In this document: positions 1 to 8,426 of the stretch, one piece after another
Layout of the letters: every line of letters starts with the position of its first letter
Position numbering within the stretch: position 1 is the stretch's first letter
Assembly: GCF_018129385.1 (NCBI RefSeq)
Contig: NZ_JAFCLN010000016.1
Coordinates: forward strand, 1-64,000
Direction of reading: 5' to 3'
DNA from: Bradyrhizobium lablabi
Lineage (GTDB): Bacteria > Pseudomonadota > Alphaproteobacteria > Rhizobiales > Xanthobacteraceae
DNA length: 64,000 bases
The notes under the pieces: model-generated
Databases searched by the model: none
What the model was told of the DNA's origin: nothing
Seen by the model: only the letters and a program-made list of their open reading frames with translations
Program-made: the position numbers and the translations under genes

Positions 1-2931
1 GTCGGTATCGGTGCCGTCGGGAGAGCCGGCACGCAAGTCGGTCACGGTGAGGCTGCCGTCGGGGTTTTGCACGAAGCTGTAATTGCCTGTCGTTCCCGAA
101 TAGACCGCGGTATTGGTGCCGCCGCCGCCATTGAGGGCGTCGTTGCCGGCGCCTCCAGCCATTTCGTCGTTGGAAGTCCCGCCAAAGATCCAGTCATTGC
201 CGGCGGAGGTGACTGCGGTTGCGCCGTGCGAGATCACCACATTGTGCTGGACGGCCAGCCCCTGCGGGCCGTTGGGATCGATCGCCAGGGCGCCATCGTT
301 GAAGATCAGGGAGAGATCGTCGCCGCTCAACGTAGCGGTCGGCGCGCCCTGGACAGACACGACGTTCGCGCCCGGTGCCTTGAGGTCGACGCCGACGACG
401 CCGTCGCCACGCATCGCAAAGGACAAATTCGACCCGTCGCCGGTCACGGACAACAGATCGGCGCGCATCGGCAGCTCGTCGATATGGGTGAGGTCGTCCT
501 GGGTGGTGCCGAGGGTGACAGCGAACGTGCCGCCACCAGAGGGTAAAAAGATGCTGTCGGTGTCGTAGGCGTACCAGGTGCCCGCGTTCCGGATCACCTC
601 ACCGGTGGCGGCGTTGGTCACGTTCAGCGCCATCCCGCCGAGATTTGGCGCTGTGACATCCGGCGTGATCGTCGCGGTGATCACGTTACCGCTGGTGGTC
701 TCGGTGAGCGTCGCCTTCTGCTGCGCGGCGATGCGCTCGGCGAGATCCGCCATGGTCACGAATTCATAGCCTTGAGCGTAGGCATAGGCGATGAAGTCCG
801 TGAACATCTGCGTGGTGTAGCCCTGATCTGCGCCCGTGCCGCTGGTGTCCCAGTTCGTCACGCCATAGTCGTGCCACGGCCAGACGATGATCGGCGCCTC
901 CGAATTCGCCGAAAGCTGGCCGAACAGCGTCTGCCAGTCGGCCAGCGCCTGTTCGGGGGTCTTTTGCTGAAAACCGATCTCGGTGAAATCGAACGTGACG
1001 TTCGGCGCGATATAGACCGAGCCGGTGTTGTTCGGATCGATGTAGCCGAAAGCGTTGGGATAGCCCGCCCCCACACCGGTCCAGCCGCCGGTGACGTAGC
1101 CGGTGAGCCCGCCGGCGGACTGGTAATATTGCAGGATCTGCTGCGAGGTCGTGATCGAGTCGTTGGCGCCCGGCACCGCCGCGCCGGCCAGCGTGATGCC
1201 AAGCTGCTGCTCCAGGATCGCGTTCGACAGCCCGAACTCGTAGGCGAACGTCCAGTTCGGCGCATTGCCAGGCGGCGTGACAAAGAGCGTGTTGGTGTTC
1301 TCGGCCCAGGCGGGGTCTGGCGGATCGATCAGATGGGTATAGGAGTGGCTGCCGATCTCGTTGCCCATCGCCATGAGCGCGTTGTAATAGGCGGCGGACA
1401 CGGCCCAGTTGGTGAAGTTCTCGTTGGCCGGATTGGCGTTGTCGCCGATATTGACGTAGTAACTGCCGACGAAATTGTACTGCTGCTTCCACTGCTGCAG
1501 GATCGGGATCATCTGATCGTAGATGCCCGGCGCGCCGTTCTCGGGCGAGACGTCGGCCGGGAACTGCGACTGATCCAGATCGGTGCGCGAGACGAACACG
1601 CCCTCCATGCGCGAGACGTCCAGCGTCAGGCTCGGCGTCGTGCCGAAGACGGCGTTCTGGATGGCGTGTTGCAGCAGGTTGCTGTCGCCGAGCAGGCCCG
1701 TGGTCGAAAATACGGTGTTCGTGCCGCCCGTGGTTGTCTGCACCACGCCGGCCACCGTGCCTCCGCCCTGGATATTGATGTCCGCCAGCACCGTGGCGGG
1801 TTGGGTCACGCCGGAAAAGCTGAGGTAGCCGGTGTTGGTGTAAAGGCCGGCCGGTTGCCCGGCGAACTCGCCGCTGGCGCCGCCGATCAGTTCGCCCGGC
1901 GCGTAGCCCGAAATGACCGGATTGCCGGCGGCGAGCGCGGCCGGATCCGCCGTCACGGAATAGGTGGCCGTGCCGAACGTGTTCAGCGTGACGTTCAGCA
2001 ACTCCTGCATGTTGGCGTAGGAGTTGCCGGGCAGCGGCGCGCCGGTCTGGTCGTTGGTCAGGAAATTGCCGGCGGTGATGATCGGCACGTGATAGTCGTA
2101 GACCACCTCTCGCAGCGCGCTGACGATCGCGGACACCTCGCTCGACTGCACATTCTCCATGCTCGGGAAGATCAGCGCGCTGTACTGCGAGAGCTTGGCG
2201 ACGTCGGTCAGGTCGGCCTCGGTCAGGAGATCATAGGAAACACCGGCTGCCGCCGCCTGATGCTGCGCCGCCATGAACAGGTCGGCATAGGCGGTCTCGC
2301 CTGCCGCTCCGCCGCCGAAATACAGGGCGGCCGTCGTCGCCGAATAGACGATGGCGACCTTCTTGACCGTGTGATCCACCGGGACCAGCGTTGACGGATC
2401 GGTGATGCTGTAGATCGGATTGGCGAAAAAGCCCGGCAGCGTCACGCTGTTGTTGATCAGCGCGCCGAAATCGATCGAGGTGGGCGCGGCACCGCCGGCG
2501 GGCGTCAGCAGGGCCTGGGGGATCGCGACTTCGACACTGTCGCCATCGCCGGAAACGCCGAAGTCGAGCGGCGCGCCGTTGTTGAGCAGGGTCCCTGCGC
2601 TGTCATACAGATAGGGCCGAAGCACGCTGTCCGTATCGAGGATGAACTGCACGGAATACTCGGCGCCCACGCTGCTGCCGAACACCTGGGTGCCGGTTGC
2701 GGTGTTTTGATCCGTATTGAGAAAGATGTACGTACTGGCGGCGAGGGCCGGATCGGTCGCGACGGCCGCCTCGATGCCGATCACATAGGTCTTGCCTGAT
2801 GCATCGTCGAGGAGCGCACCGTAGACCTGATAGTCCGTCACGCTGTTGAGCGGTCGCTCAACCAGATCGGCCGATGACCAGTCGCTGAAATCGCCGTCGA
2901 GCGTGATCCGGTTCCCAATCGTTGTCGGCAT
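1..2931 (-). CDS. Giant secreted NodB-type deacetylase/VCBS protein, copy 1 (partial, 3' end outside window)
   Basis: This is the first 977 codons of a protein whose start is the ATG at 2929-2931; it runs off the left edge in frame without a stop. The visible part matches residues 1-977 of the neighbouring copy (3272-7807): N-terminal DOMON/CBM9-like segment, Rossmann-like segment near 190-320, NodB-like polysaccharide deacetylase segment near 435-735 with the HSYTH motif, and the RTX-like Gly/Asp stretch near 911-940. Every stretch I compared between 1 and 2999 equals 4877-7875, an offset of 4876 bp. It lies directly downstream of the second copy in the same direction. The family role (deacetylation of an exported polysaccharide) is known for NodB-fold enzymes; secretion by a type I system is inference. 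Its C-terminus cannot be seen, so it may differ from copy 2. Confidence 0.8.
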   Translation of the reverse strand, partial: MPTTIGNRITLDGDFSDWSSADLVERPLNSVTDYQVYGALLDDASGKTYVIGIEAAVATDPALAASTYIFLNTDQNTATGTQVFGSSVGAEYSVQFILDTDSVLRPYLYDSAGTLLNNGAPLDFGVSGDGDSVEVAIPQALLTPAGGAAPTSIDFGALINNSVTLPGFFANPIYSITDPSTLVPVDHTVKKVAIVYSATTAALYFGGGAAGETAYADLFMAAQHQAAAAGVSYDLLTEADLTDVAKLSQYSALIFPSMENVQSSEVSAIVSALREVVYDYHVPIITAGNFLTNDQTGAPLPGNSYANMQELLNVTLNTFGTATYSVTADPAALAAGNPVISGYAPGELIGGASGEFAGQPAGLYTNTGYLSFSGVTQPATVLADINIQGGGTVAGVVQTTTGGTNTVFSTTGLLGDSNLLQHAIQNAVFGTTPSLTLDVSRMEGVFVSRTDLDQSQFPADVSPENGAPGIYDQMIPILQQWKQQYNFVGSYYVNIGDNANPANENFTNWAVSAAYYNALMAMGNEIGSHSYTHLIDPPDPAWAENTNTLFVTPPGNAPNWTFAYEFGLSNAILEQQLGITLAGAAVPGANDSITTSQQILQYYQSAGGLTGYVTGGWTGVGAGYPNAFGYIDPNNTGSVYIAPNVTFDFTEIGFQQKTPEQALADWQTLFGQLSANSEAPIIVWPWHDYGVTNWDTSGTGADQGYTTQMFTDFIAYAYAQGYEFVTMADLAERIAAQQKATLTETTSGNVITATITPDVTAPNLGGMALNVTNAATGEVIRNAGTWYAYDTDSIFLPSGGGTFAVTLGTTQDDLTHIDELPMRADLLSVTGDGSNLSFAMRGDGVVGVDLKAPGANVVSVQGAPTATLSGDDLSLIFNDGALAIDPNGPQGLAVQHNVVISHGATAVTSAGNDWIFGGTSNDEMAGGAGNDALNGGGGTNTAVYSGTTGNYSFVQNPDGSLTVTDLRAGSPDGTDTD

Positions 2932-2999
2932 GGGCGTGAATCCTCAAACTGATCATCGCGCCGCAGCTATGGTCCCGCGACACCGCGTCACGCGGCGCG
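1..2999. repeat. Long direct repeat, copy 1 (pairs with 4877-7875)
   Basis: The sequence from the window edge to 2999 appears identical to 4877-7875. The match covers the visible coding region and 68 bp upstream of the start codon. The first mismatches are at 3000 and 3002 (against 7876 and 7878), after which the two upstream regions differ repeatedly. The left boundary lies outside the window. Confidence 0.85.
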
Positions 3000-3271
3000 A
3001 CGCATTTGCAAGACGCCTGAATGGATCGAAAATGCGAAATGCTGCGATGCTGACGGTCCGGCAGTCCGTCTCCCGGCTAACGGCGTCACTACAATGCAAG
3101 AGGAGCCGGCCTGTCCAACGCGAAACCCTGTTGCGCGTCAGAGTTCTTTTGATGACAGCGAGACGCTTCCAGGCAGTCGCCAACCGCCCTGCGGGCTCAG
3201 GCAGTTCGTGGGCGGATTAGCGTCTGCGTAATCCGCCACTCCAGTTCTGCTCCCCTCGGTACCGGGAATGT
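2932..3271. other. Intergenic region upstream of deacetylase copy 1
   Basis: This 340-bp gap lies between the stop of copy 2 and the start of copy 1. Positions 2932 to about 3190 correspond to 7808 to about 8060 upstream of copy 2, but beyond 2999 the two differ by many substitutions. One 46-bp block (3112-3157) is perfectly kept. No convincing gene is present; the short ORFs here are overlapping shadows. Confidence 0.6.
3089..3118 (-). promoter_or_regulatory. Candidate promoter of deacetylase copy 1
   Basis: On the minus strand, TTGGAC (3113-3118) and TTGTAG (3089-3094) are separated by 18 bp and could act as -35 and -10 elements. The same pair with the same spacing is kept at 7962-7991 upstream of copy 2 although the surrounding DNA has diverged. 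The -10 is only a fair match, and a 5' leader of about 150 nt would follow. Confidence 0.35.
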
Positions 3272-6200
3272 CTAGGCGATGATATGCCAGGTCTGCGGCA
3301 CCAGGCCTAGCGAACCGCTGCCAACAATCGTGTTGTCGTTCATTTCCCAGATCGTGGCCACACCGGCATCGTTGCGCAACAGGATATCGCTCTTGCTGTC
3401 GCCGTTGTAGTCGCCGGTATTTTCGATATGCCAGTTGCTCGGCAGGGCTGCCACAGGCTTGCTGGCGACCAGACTGCTGTTGTCGAGGTCCCAGAGCGCG
3501 ACGACGCCCGTAGCATTGTTGTGCCAGAGGATGTCGGCGTTACTGTCGCCGTTAAAATCGCCCGTGCCGGCGACCTCCCAATTGGTTGGGACCACGCCCA
3601 GGTTGTGAACCGCCTGCATGGCGCCGTCGTGCATGTCCCATATCTGGGTGGCGCCGGAATCGTGGCGCCAGAGCAAGTCCGTGGTGCCATCGCCGTTGAA
3701 GTCTCCGGAGCCGGCAAGGTTCCAGGCCGCCGGGATCACGCCGAGCGAATGGGTGGCGACAATGGCGCCGTCGTTCATGTCCCAGATCTGCGTGAAGCCG
3801 GAGTCGTGGCGCCAGAGCAAATCCGTCTTGCCGTCACCGTTGAAGTCGCCGGTGTCCGCGAGTTGCCAGGCTGTGGGGGTCGATCCCAGCGCATGCGTGC
3901 CGGCAATGGCGCCGTTGTCCATGTCCCAGATCTGCGCGGCGCCGGAGTCGTGGCGCCAGAGCAAATCTGCCTTGCCGTCGCCGCCGAAGTCGCCGGTGCC
4001 GGCGATACTCCAGGCGGCAGGCACTGCGCCCACCGAGTTGGCGCTGAGAAGCGTGGCGCCGCCCATATCCCAGATCTGCACGAAGCCGGAATCGTGGCGC
4101 CACACGATGTCGCTCATGCCGTCGCCGTTGAAGTCGTTGGGCGCGCGCGGGGGGCTGGTGAGGTTAGTGATCGAAACGACATCAACGTCGCTCATCGTGC
4201 CGCCGCTTCCGGTACCACCGCCATCACTGCTGGTGATCGTCAAGGTATCGGCTCCGGCAAAACCCACCGCGCCGTGATAGACAACGTGGTTCGCCGCGGC
4301 GAGCGTTGCATTGATCTGGGCCGCAGTGCCGGTGAGCGTCACCGTTCCAGTGCCATTGCCGGAGACGGCGGCATTTCCGGTGGCAACCGTCAGCGTGCCA
4401 TGATCGACGCGCAGTATGGTCGTCAAGGCTGTCGCATCGACGTCGCTGAGGGCCAATCCGGATATCGAGAGGTTGGTGTTGCCGGGCGTTGTCAACGACC
4501 CCGCGGGGACGGTATTTACCGGCGCGTCGTTCACCGCATTGATGGTGAGGCTGACGGTTGCAACATTGCCATCCGCCGTGCCGTCGTTGGCCTTGAAGGT
4601 AAAGCTGTCGCTGCCGTTGTAATCCGCGGCCGGCGTATAGGTGTAGCTGCCATCCGGGTTGACCACCACCGTGCCATGGGCGGCACCGTCCACGACGCTG
4701 TAGGTCAGGACATTGCCGGCATCGACGTCCGTCGCCACCAGTTGTCCGGTGATGTCGGCGTCCTCGTTACCCGAACCGGTCCCGGCCTGCGCCACCGGCG
4801 GATTGTTGGCGCCGTTCAGCAACTGGGCCTGAGTGAATGTCACCCCGTTGCCGAACCGATAGAACTGGATGTTGAGGTCGGTATCGGTGCCGTCGGGAGA
4901 GCCGGCACGCAAGTCGGTCACGGTGAGGCTGCCGTCGGGGTTTTGCACGAAGCTGTAATTGCCTGTCGTTCCCGAATAGACCGCGGTATTGGTGCCGCCG
5001 CCGCCATTGAGGGCGTCGTTGCCGGCGCCTCCAGCCATTTCGTCGTTGGAAGTCCCGCCAAAGATCCAGTCATTGCCGGCGGAGGTGACTGCGGTTGCGC
5101 CGTGCGAGATCACCACATTGTGCTGGACGGCCAGCCCCTGCGGGCCGTTGGGATCGATCGCCAGGGCGCCATCGTTGAAGATCAGGGAGAGATCGTCGCC
5201 GCTCAACGTAGCGGTCGGCGCGCCCTGGACAGACACGACGTTCGCGCCCGGTGCCTTGAGGTCGACGCCGACGACGCCGTCGCCACGCATCGCAAAGGAC
5301 AAATTCGACCCGTCGCCGGTCACGGACAACAGATCGGCGCGCATCGGCAGCTCGTCGATATGGGTGAGGTCGTCCTGGGTGGTGCCGAGGGTGACAGCGA
5401 ACGTGCCGCCACCAGAGGGTAAAAAGATGCTGTCGGTGTCGTAGGCGTACCAGGTGCCCGCGTTCCGGATCACCTCACCGGTGGCGGCGTTGGTCACGTT
5501 CAGCGCCATCCCGCCGAGATTTGGCGCTGTGACATCCGGCGTGATCGTCGCGGTGATCACGTTACCGCTGGTGGTCTCGGTGAGCGTCGCCTTCTGCTGC
5601 GCGGCGATGCGCTCGGCGAGATCCGCCATGGTCACGAATTCATAGCCTTGAGCGTAGGCATAGGCGATGAAGTCCGTGAACATCTGCGTGGTGTAGCCCT
5701 GATCTGCGCCCGTGCCGCTGGTGTCCCAGTTCGTCACGCCATAGTCGTGCCACGGCCAGACGATGATCGGCGCCTCCGAATTCGCCGAAAGCTGGCCGAA
5801 CAGCGTCTGCCAGTCGGCCAGCGCCTGTTCGGGGGTCTTTTGCTGAAAACCGATCTCGGTGAAATCGAACGTGACGTTCGGCGCGATATAGACCGAGCCG
5901 GTGTTGTTCGGATCGATGTAGCCGAAAGCGTTGGGATAGCCCGCCCCCACACCGGTCCAGCCGCCGGTGACGTAGCCGGTGAGCCCGCCGGCGGACTGGT
6001 AATATTGCAGGATCTGCTGCGAGGTCGTGATCGAGTCGTTGGCGCCCGGCACCGCCGCGCCGGCCAGCGTGATGCCAAGCTGCTGCTCCAGGATCGCGTT
6101 CGACAGCCCGAACTCGTAGGCGAACGTCCAGTTCGGCGCATTGCCAGGCGGCGTGACAAAGAGCGTGTTGGTGTTCTCGGCCCAGGCGGGGTCTGGCGGA

Positions 6201-7807
6201 TCGATCAGATGGGTATAGGAGTGGCTGCCGATCTCGTTGCCCATCGCCATGAGCGCGTTGTAATAGGCGGCGGACACGGCCCAGTTGGTGAAGTTCTCGT
6301 TGGCCGGATTGGCGTTGTCGCCGATATTGACGTAGTAACTGCCGACGAAATTGTACTGCTGCTTCCACTGCTGCAGGATCGGGATCATCTGATCGTAGAT
6401 GCCCGGCGCGCCGTTCTCGGGCGAGACGTCGGCCGGGAACTGCGACTGATCCAGATCGGTGCGCGAGACGAACACGCCCTCCATGCGCGAGACGTCCAGC
6501 GTCAGGCTCGGCGTCGTGCCGAAGACGGCGTTCTGGATGGCGTGTTGCAGCAGGTTGCTGTCGCCGAGCAGGCCCGTGGTCGAAAATACGGTGTTCGTGC
6601 CGCCCGTGGTTGTCTGCACCACGCCGGCCACCGTGCCTCCGCCCTGGATATTGATGTCCGCCAGCACCGTGGCGGGTTGGGTCACGCCGGAAAAGCTGAG
6701 GTAGCCGGTGTTGGTGTAAAGGCCGGCCGGTTGCCCGGCGAACTCGCCGCTGGCGCCGCCGATCAGTTCGCCCGGCGCGTAGCCCGAAATGACCGGATTG
6801 CCGGCGGCGAGCGCGGCCGGATCCGCCGTCACGGAATAGGTGGCCGTGCCGAACGTGTTCAGCGTGACGTTCAGCAACTCCTGCATGTTGGCGTAGGAGT
6901 TGCCGGGCAGCGGCGCGCCGGTCTGGTCGTTGGTCAGGAAATTGCCGGCGGTGATGATCGGCACGTGATAGTCGTAGACCACCTCTCGCAGCGCGCTGAC
7001 GATCGCGGACACCTCGCTCGACTGCACATTCTCCATGCTCGGGAAGATCAGCGCGCTGTACTGCGAGAGCTTGGCGACGTCGGTCAGGTCGGCCTCGGTC
7101 AGGAGATCATAGGAAACACCGGCTGCCGCCGCCTGATGCTGCGCCGCCATGAACAGGTCGGCATAGGCGGTCTCGCCTGCCGCTCCGCCGCCGAAATACA
7201 GGGCGGCCGTCGTCGCCGAATAGACGATGGCGACCTTCTTGACCGTGTGATCCACCGGGACCAGCGTTGACGGATCGGTGATGCTGTAGATCGGATTGGC
7301 GAAAAAGCCCGGCAGCGTCACGCTGTTGTTGATCAGCGCGCCGAAATCGATCGAGGTGGGCGCGGCACCGCCGGCGGGCGTCAGCAGGGCCTGGGGGATC
7401 GCGACTTCGACACTGTCGCCATCGCCGGAAACGCCGAAGTCGAGCGGCGCGCCGTTGTTGAGCAGGGTCCCTGCGCTGTCATACAGATAGGGCCGAAGCA
7501 CGCTGTCCGTATCGAGGATGAACTGCACGGAATACTCGGCGCCCACGCTGCTGCCGAACACCTGGGTGCCGGTTGCGGTGTTTTGATCCGTATTGAGAAA
7601 GATGTACGTACTGGCGGCGAGGGCCGGATCGGTCGCGACGGCCGCCTCGATGCCGATCACATAGGTCTTGCCTGATGCATCGTCGAGGAGCGCACCGTAG
7701 ACCTGATAGTCCGTCACGCTGTTGAGCGGTCGCTCAACCAGATCGGCCGATGACCAGTCGCTGAAATCGCCGTCGAGCGTGATCCGGTTCCCAATCGTTG
7801 TCGGCAT
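3272..7807 (-). CDS. Giant secreted NodB-type polysaccharide deacetylase with RTX, cadherin/VCBS and FG-GAP-like repeats, copy 2 (complete)
   Basis: This 1511-residue protein has no classical signal peptide. Residues 1-185 look like a DOMON/CBM9-type beta domain (LDGDFSDWSSADL). Residues 188-320 look like a Rossmann/glutamine-amidotransferase-like fold. Residues 435-735 are NodB-like, with VSRTDLD (447-453) in the place of the catalytic Asp motif, the metal-binding HSYTH (529-533) and a late His in VWPWHDYG. Residues 911-940 carry an RTX-like GGAGNDALNGG stretch. Residues 1001-1098 form a cadherin/VCBS domain ending in VNDAP. Residues 1225-1511 are six 48-residue FG-GAP-like repeats around DFNGDG and LLWRHDSG. 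The architecture suggests a type I-secreted, calcium-binding polysaccharide-modifying enzyme, perhaps for biofilm or plant-surface glycans (inference). The overall order recalls PelA-like deacetylases but with adhesin-like C-terminal modules. Confidence 0.85.
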   Translation of the reverse strand: MPTTIGNRITLDGDFSDWSSADLVERPLNSVTDYQVYGALLDDASGKTYVIGIEAAVATDPALAASTYIFLNTDQNTATGTQVFGSSVGAEYSVQFILDTDSVLRPYLYDSAGTLLNNGAPLDFGVSGDGDSVEVAIPQALLTPAGGAAPTSIDFGALINNSVTLPGFFANPIYSITDPSTLVPVDHTVKKVAIVYSATTAALYFGGGAAGETAYADLFMAAQHQAAAAGVSYDLLTEADLTDVAKLSQYSALIFPSMENVQSSEVSAIVSALREVVYDYHVPIITAGNFLTNDQTGAPLPGNSYANMQELLNVTLNTFGTATYSVTADPAALAAGNPVISGYAPGELIGGASGEFAGQPAGLYTNTGYLSFSGVTQPATVLADINIQGGGTVAGVVQTTTGGTNTVFSTTGLLGDSNLLQHAIQNAVFGTTPSLTLDVSRMEGVFVSRTDLDQSQFPADVSPENGAPGIYDQMIPILQQWKQQYNFVGSYYVNIGDNANPANENFTNWAVSAAYYNALMAMGNEIGSHSYTHLIDPPDPAWAENTNTLFVTPPGNAPNWTFAYEFGLSNAILEQQLGITLAGAAVPGANDSITTSQQILQYYQSAGGLTGYVTGGWTGVGAGYPNAFGYIDPNNTGSVYIAPNVTFDFTEIGFQQKTPEQALADWQTLFGQLSANSEAPIIVWPWHDYGVTNWDTSGTGADQGYTTQMFTDFIAYAYAQGYEFVTMADLAERIAAQQKATLTETTSGNVITATITPDVTAPNLGGMALNVTNAATGEVIRNAGTWYAYDTDSIFLPSGGGTFAVTLGTTQDDLTHIDELPMRADLLSVTGDGSNLSFAMRGDGVVGVDLKAPGANVVSVQGAPTATLSGDDLSLIFNDGALAIDPNGPQGLAVQHNVVISHGATAVTSAGNDWIFGGTSNDEMAGGAGNDALNGGGGTNTAVYSGTTGNYSFVQNPDGSLTVTDLRAGSPDGTDTDLNIQFYRFGNGVTFTQAQLLNGANNPPVAQAGTGSGNEDADITGQLVATDVDAGNVLTYSVVDGAAHGTVVVNPDGSYTYTPAADYNGSDSFTFKANDGTADGNVATVSLTINAVNDAPVNTVPAGSLTTPGNTNLSISGLALSDVDATALTTILRVDHGTLTVATGNAAVSGNGTGTVTLTGTAAQINATLAAANHVVYHGAVGFAGADTLTITSSDGGGTGSGGTMSDVDVVSITNLTSPPRAPNDFNGDGMSDIVWRHDSGFVQIWDMGGATLLSANSVGAVPAAWSIAGTGDFGGDGKADLLWRHDSGAAQIWDMDNGAIAGTHALGSTPTAWQLADTGDFNGDGKTDLLWRHDSGFTQIWDMNDGAIVATHSLGVIPAAWNLAGSGDFNGDGTTDLLWRHDSGATQIWDMHDGAMQAVHNLGVVPTNWEVAGTGDFNGDSNADILWHNNATGVVALWDLDNSSLVASKPVAALPSNWHIENTGDYNGDSKSDILLRNDAGVATIWEMNDNTIVGSGSLGLVPQTWHIIA
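3275..4135 (-). repeat. Six in-frame 144-bp tandem repeats encoding 48-residue FG-GAP-like units
   Basis: The 3' end of the complete deacetylase gene encodes six consecutive units of 48 residues. Each begins near D-F-N-G-D-G, continues with LLWRHDSG and QIWDM, and ends near P-x-x-W-x-x-A-G-T-G. The calcium-type D-x-N-x-D-G motif is kept in most units. The last units are the most diverged (WHNNATG, LRNDAG). The spacing fits beta-propeller-like FG-GAP/VCBS repeats. Confidence 0.8.
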
Positions 7808-7875
7808 GGGCGTGAATCCTCAAACTGATCATCGCGCCGCAGCTATGGTCCCGCGACACCGCGTCACGCGGCGCG
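4877..7875. repeat. Long direct repeat, copy 2 (pairs with 1-2999)
   Basis: This is the partner of the repeat at 1-2999 at an offset of 4876 bp. It contains most of the complete deacetylase gene plus 68 bp of its upstream region. Identity drops abruptly at 7876. Confidence 0.85.
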
Positions 7876-7961
7876 GCACATTTGCAAGACGCCTGAATGG
7901 ATCGAGATGCCAAATGCTGCGATGCGACGTGCCGTAGATCGCCTCCCAGTTGACGCCGCCA

Positions 7962-7991
7962 CTACAATGCAAAACGAGCCGGCGTGTCCAA
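7962..7991 (-). promoter_or_regulatory. Candidate promoter of deacetylase copy 2
   Basis: TTGGAC (7986-7991) and TTGTAG (7962-7967), read on the minus strand with an 18-bp spacer, match the arrangement upstream of copy 1. They adjoin the perfectly conserved block 7985-8030. Conservation between diverged upstream regions is the main support. Confidence 0.35.
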
Positions 7992-8157
7992 CGCGAAACC
8001 CTGTTGCGCGTCAGAGTTCTTTTGATGACAAGCAAGATGCATCCAAGCATCGCCCTGCGAGTCATTGCACAACCAGGATGTCACCCGACACGATGTCGGT
8101 TCTCACCGAGAGTGTCAGGCATTCTTCGCCCTGACGCTGAATAACAGTCCCCACCCA

Positions 8158-8172
8158 CCGTGACAGTCACGG
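8158..8172. promoter_or_regulatory. 15-bp perfect palindrome, possible activator site
   Basis: CCGTGAC-A-GTCACGG is a perfect inverted repeat with 7-bp arms and a 1-bp centre. It lies about 200 bp upstream of the sigma-54-type element at 8373, in DNA with no evident gene. It may be an operator or a distal activator site; the binding protein is unknown. Confidence 0.4.
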
Positions 8173-8303
8173 CACGCATTGGTCCAATCACCTACGACAA
8201 AATCGCAATCGTCGAGCAGCGGGAGTTTTCAAGACTTCACTGCGATCGTGACACGGGGGTTAGGCTCGCCGAACAGATCAGAGGCTGTCGGGATTCACGA
8301 CAC

Positions 8304-8318
8304 GTTGTTCGGAACAAC
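8304..8318. promoter_or_regulatory. 15-bp perfect palindrome upstream of sigma-54 element (candidate enhancer site)
   Basis: GTTGTTC-G-GAACAAC has perfect 7-bp arms and sits 54 bp upstream of the -24 element at 8373. Enhancer-binding proteins of the NtrC family usually bind such dyads upstream of sigma-54 promoters. The position and symmetry fit, but no enhancer-binding protein gene is present in this window. Confidence 0.5.
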
Positions 8319-8372
8319 GACGCGGCGCCTCACGTCACATCAAATTCCGTAGAATTTTCAATGGGCGTTTTA

Positions 8373-8387
8373 TGGCACGCGCCTTGC
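8373..8387 (+). promoter_or_regulatory. Sigma-54 (RpoN) type -24/-12 promoter
   Basis: TGGCACGCGCCTTGC matches the TGGCAC-N5-TTGC consensus exactly. The invariant GG (8374-8375) and GC (8386-8387) are separated by the required 10 nt. Transcription would start near 8400 and run into the 32-codon ORF at 8427. It is the strongest promoter-like motif I found in the window. Confidence 0.65.
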
Positions 8388-8426
8388 GCTAAAGGCGGTC
8401 TCTACACCCATCAAGAGGCCGCGACC

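Larger units (their letters stand above)
7808..8426. other. Gene-poor upstream region of deacetylase copy 2 and sigma-54 unit
   Basis: About 620 bp without a convincing gene. The first 250 bp or so resemble the region upstream of copy 1. From about 8158 to 8400 the DNA holds two perfect palindromes and the sigma-54-type element. Overlapping short ORFs (for example the one opening at 8160) show no recognisable protein features. Confidence 0.55.

Noticed and set aside
772..2394. 540-codon plus-strand ORF (repeated at 5648-7270)
   Set aside because: It lies antisense to the deacetylase coding region, is His/Arg/Gly-rich without known motifs, and is explained by GC-rich third positions of the real gene.
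3275..4135. Regular repeats that might suggest a CRISPR array
   Set aside because: They are in-frame 144-bp protein-coding repeats with changing sequence, not short identical repeats with unique spacers.
3428..5422. 664-codon plus-strand ORF
   Set aside because: It is antisense to the deacetylase; its repetitive character mirrors the FG-GAP-like repeats on the other strand.
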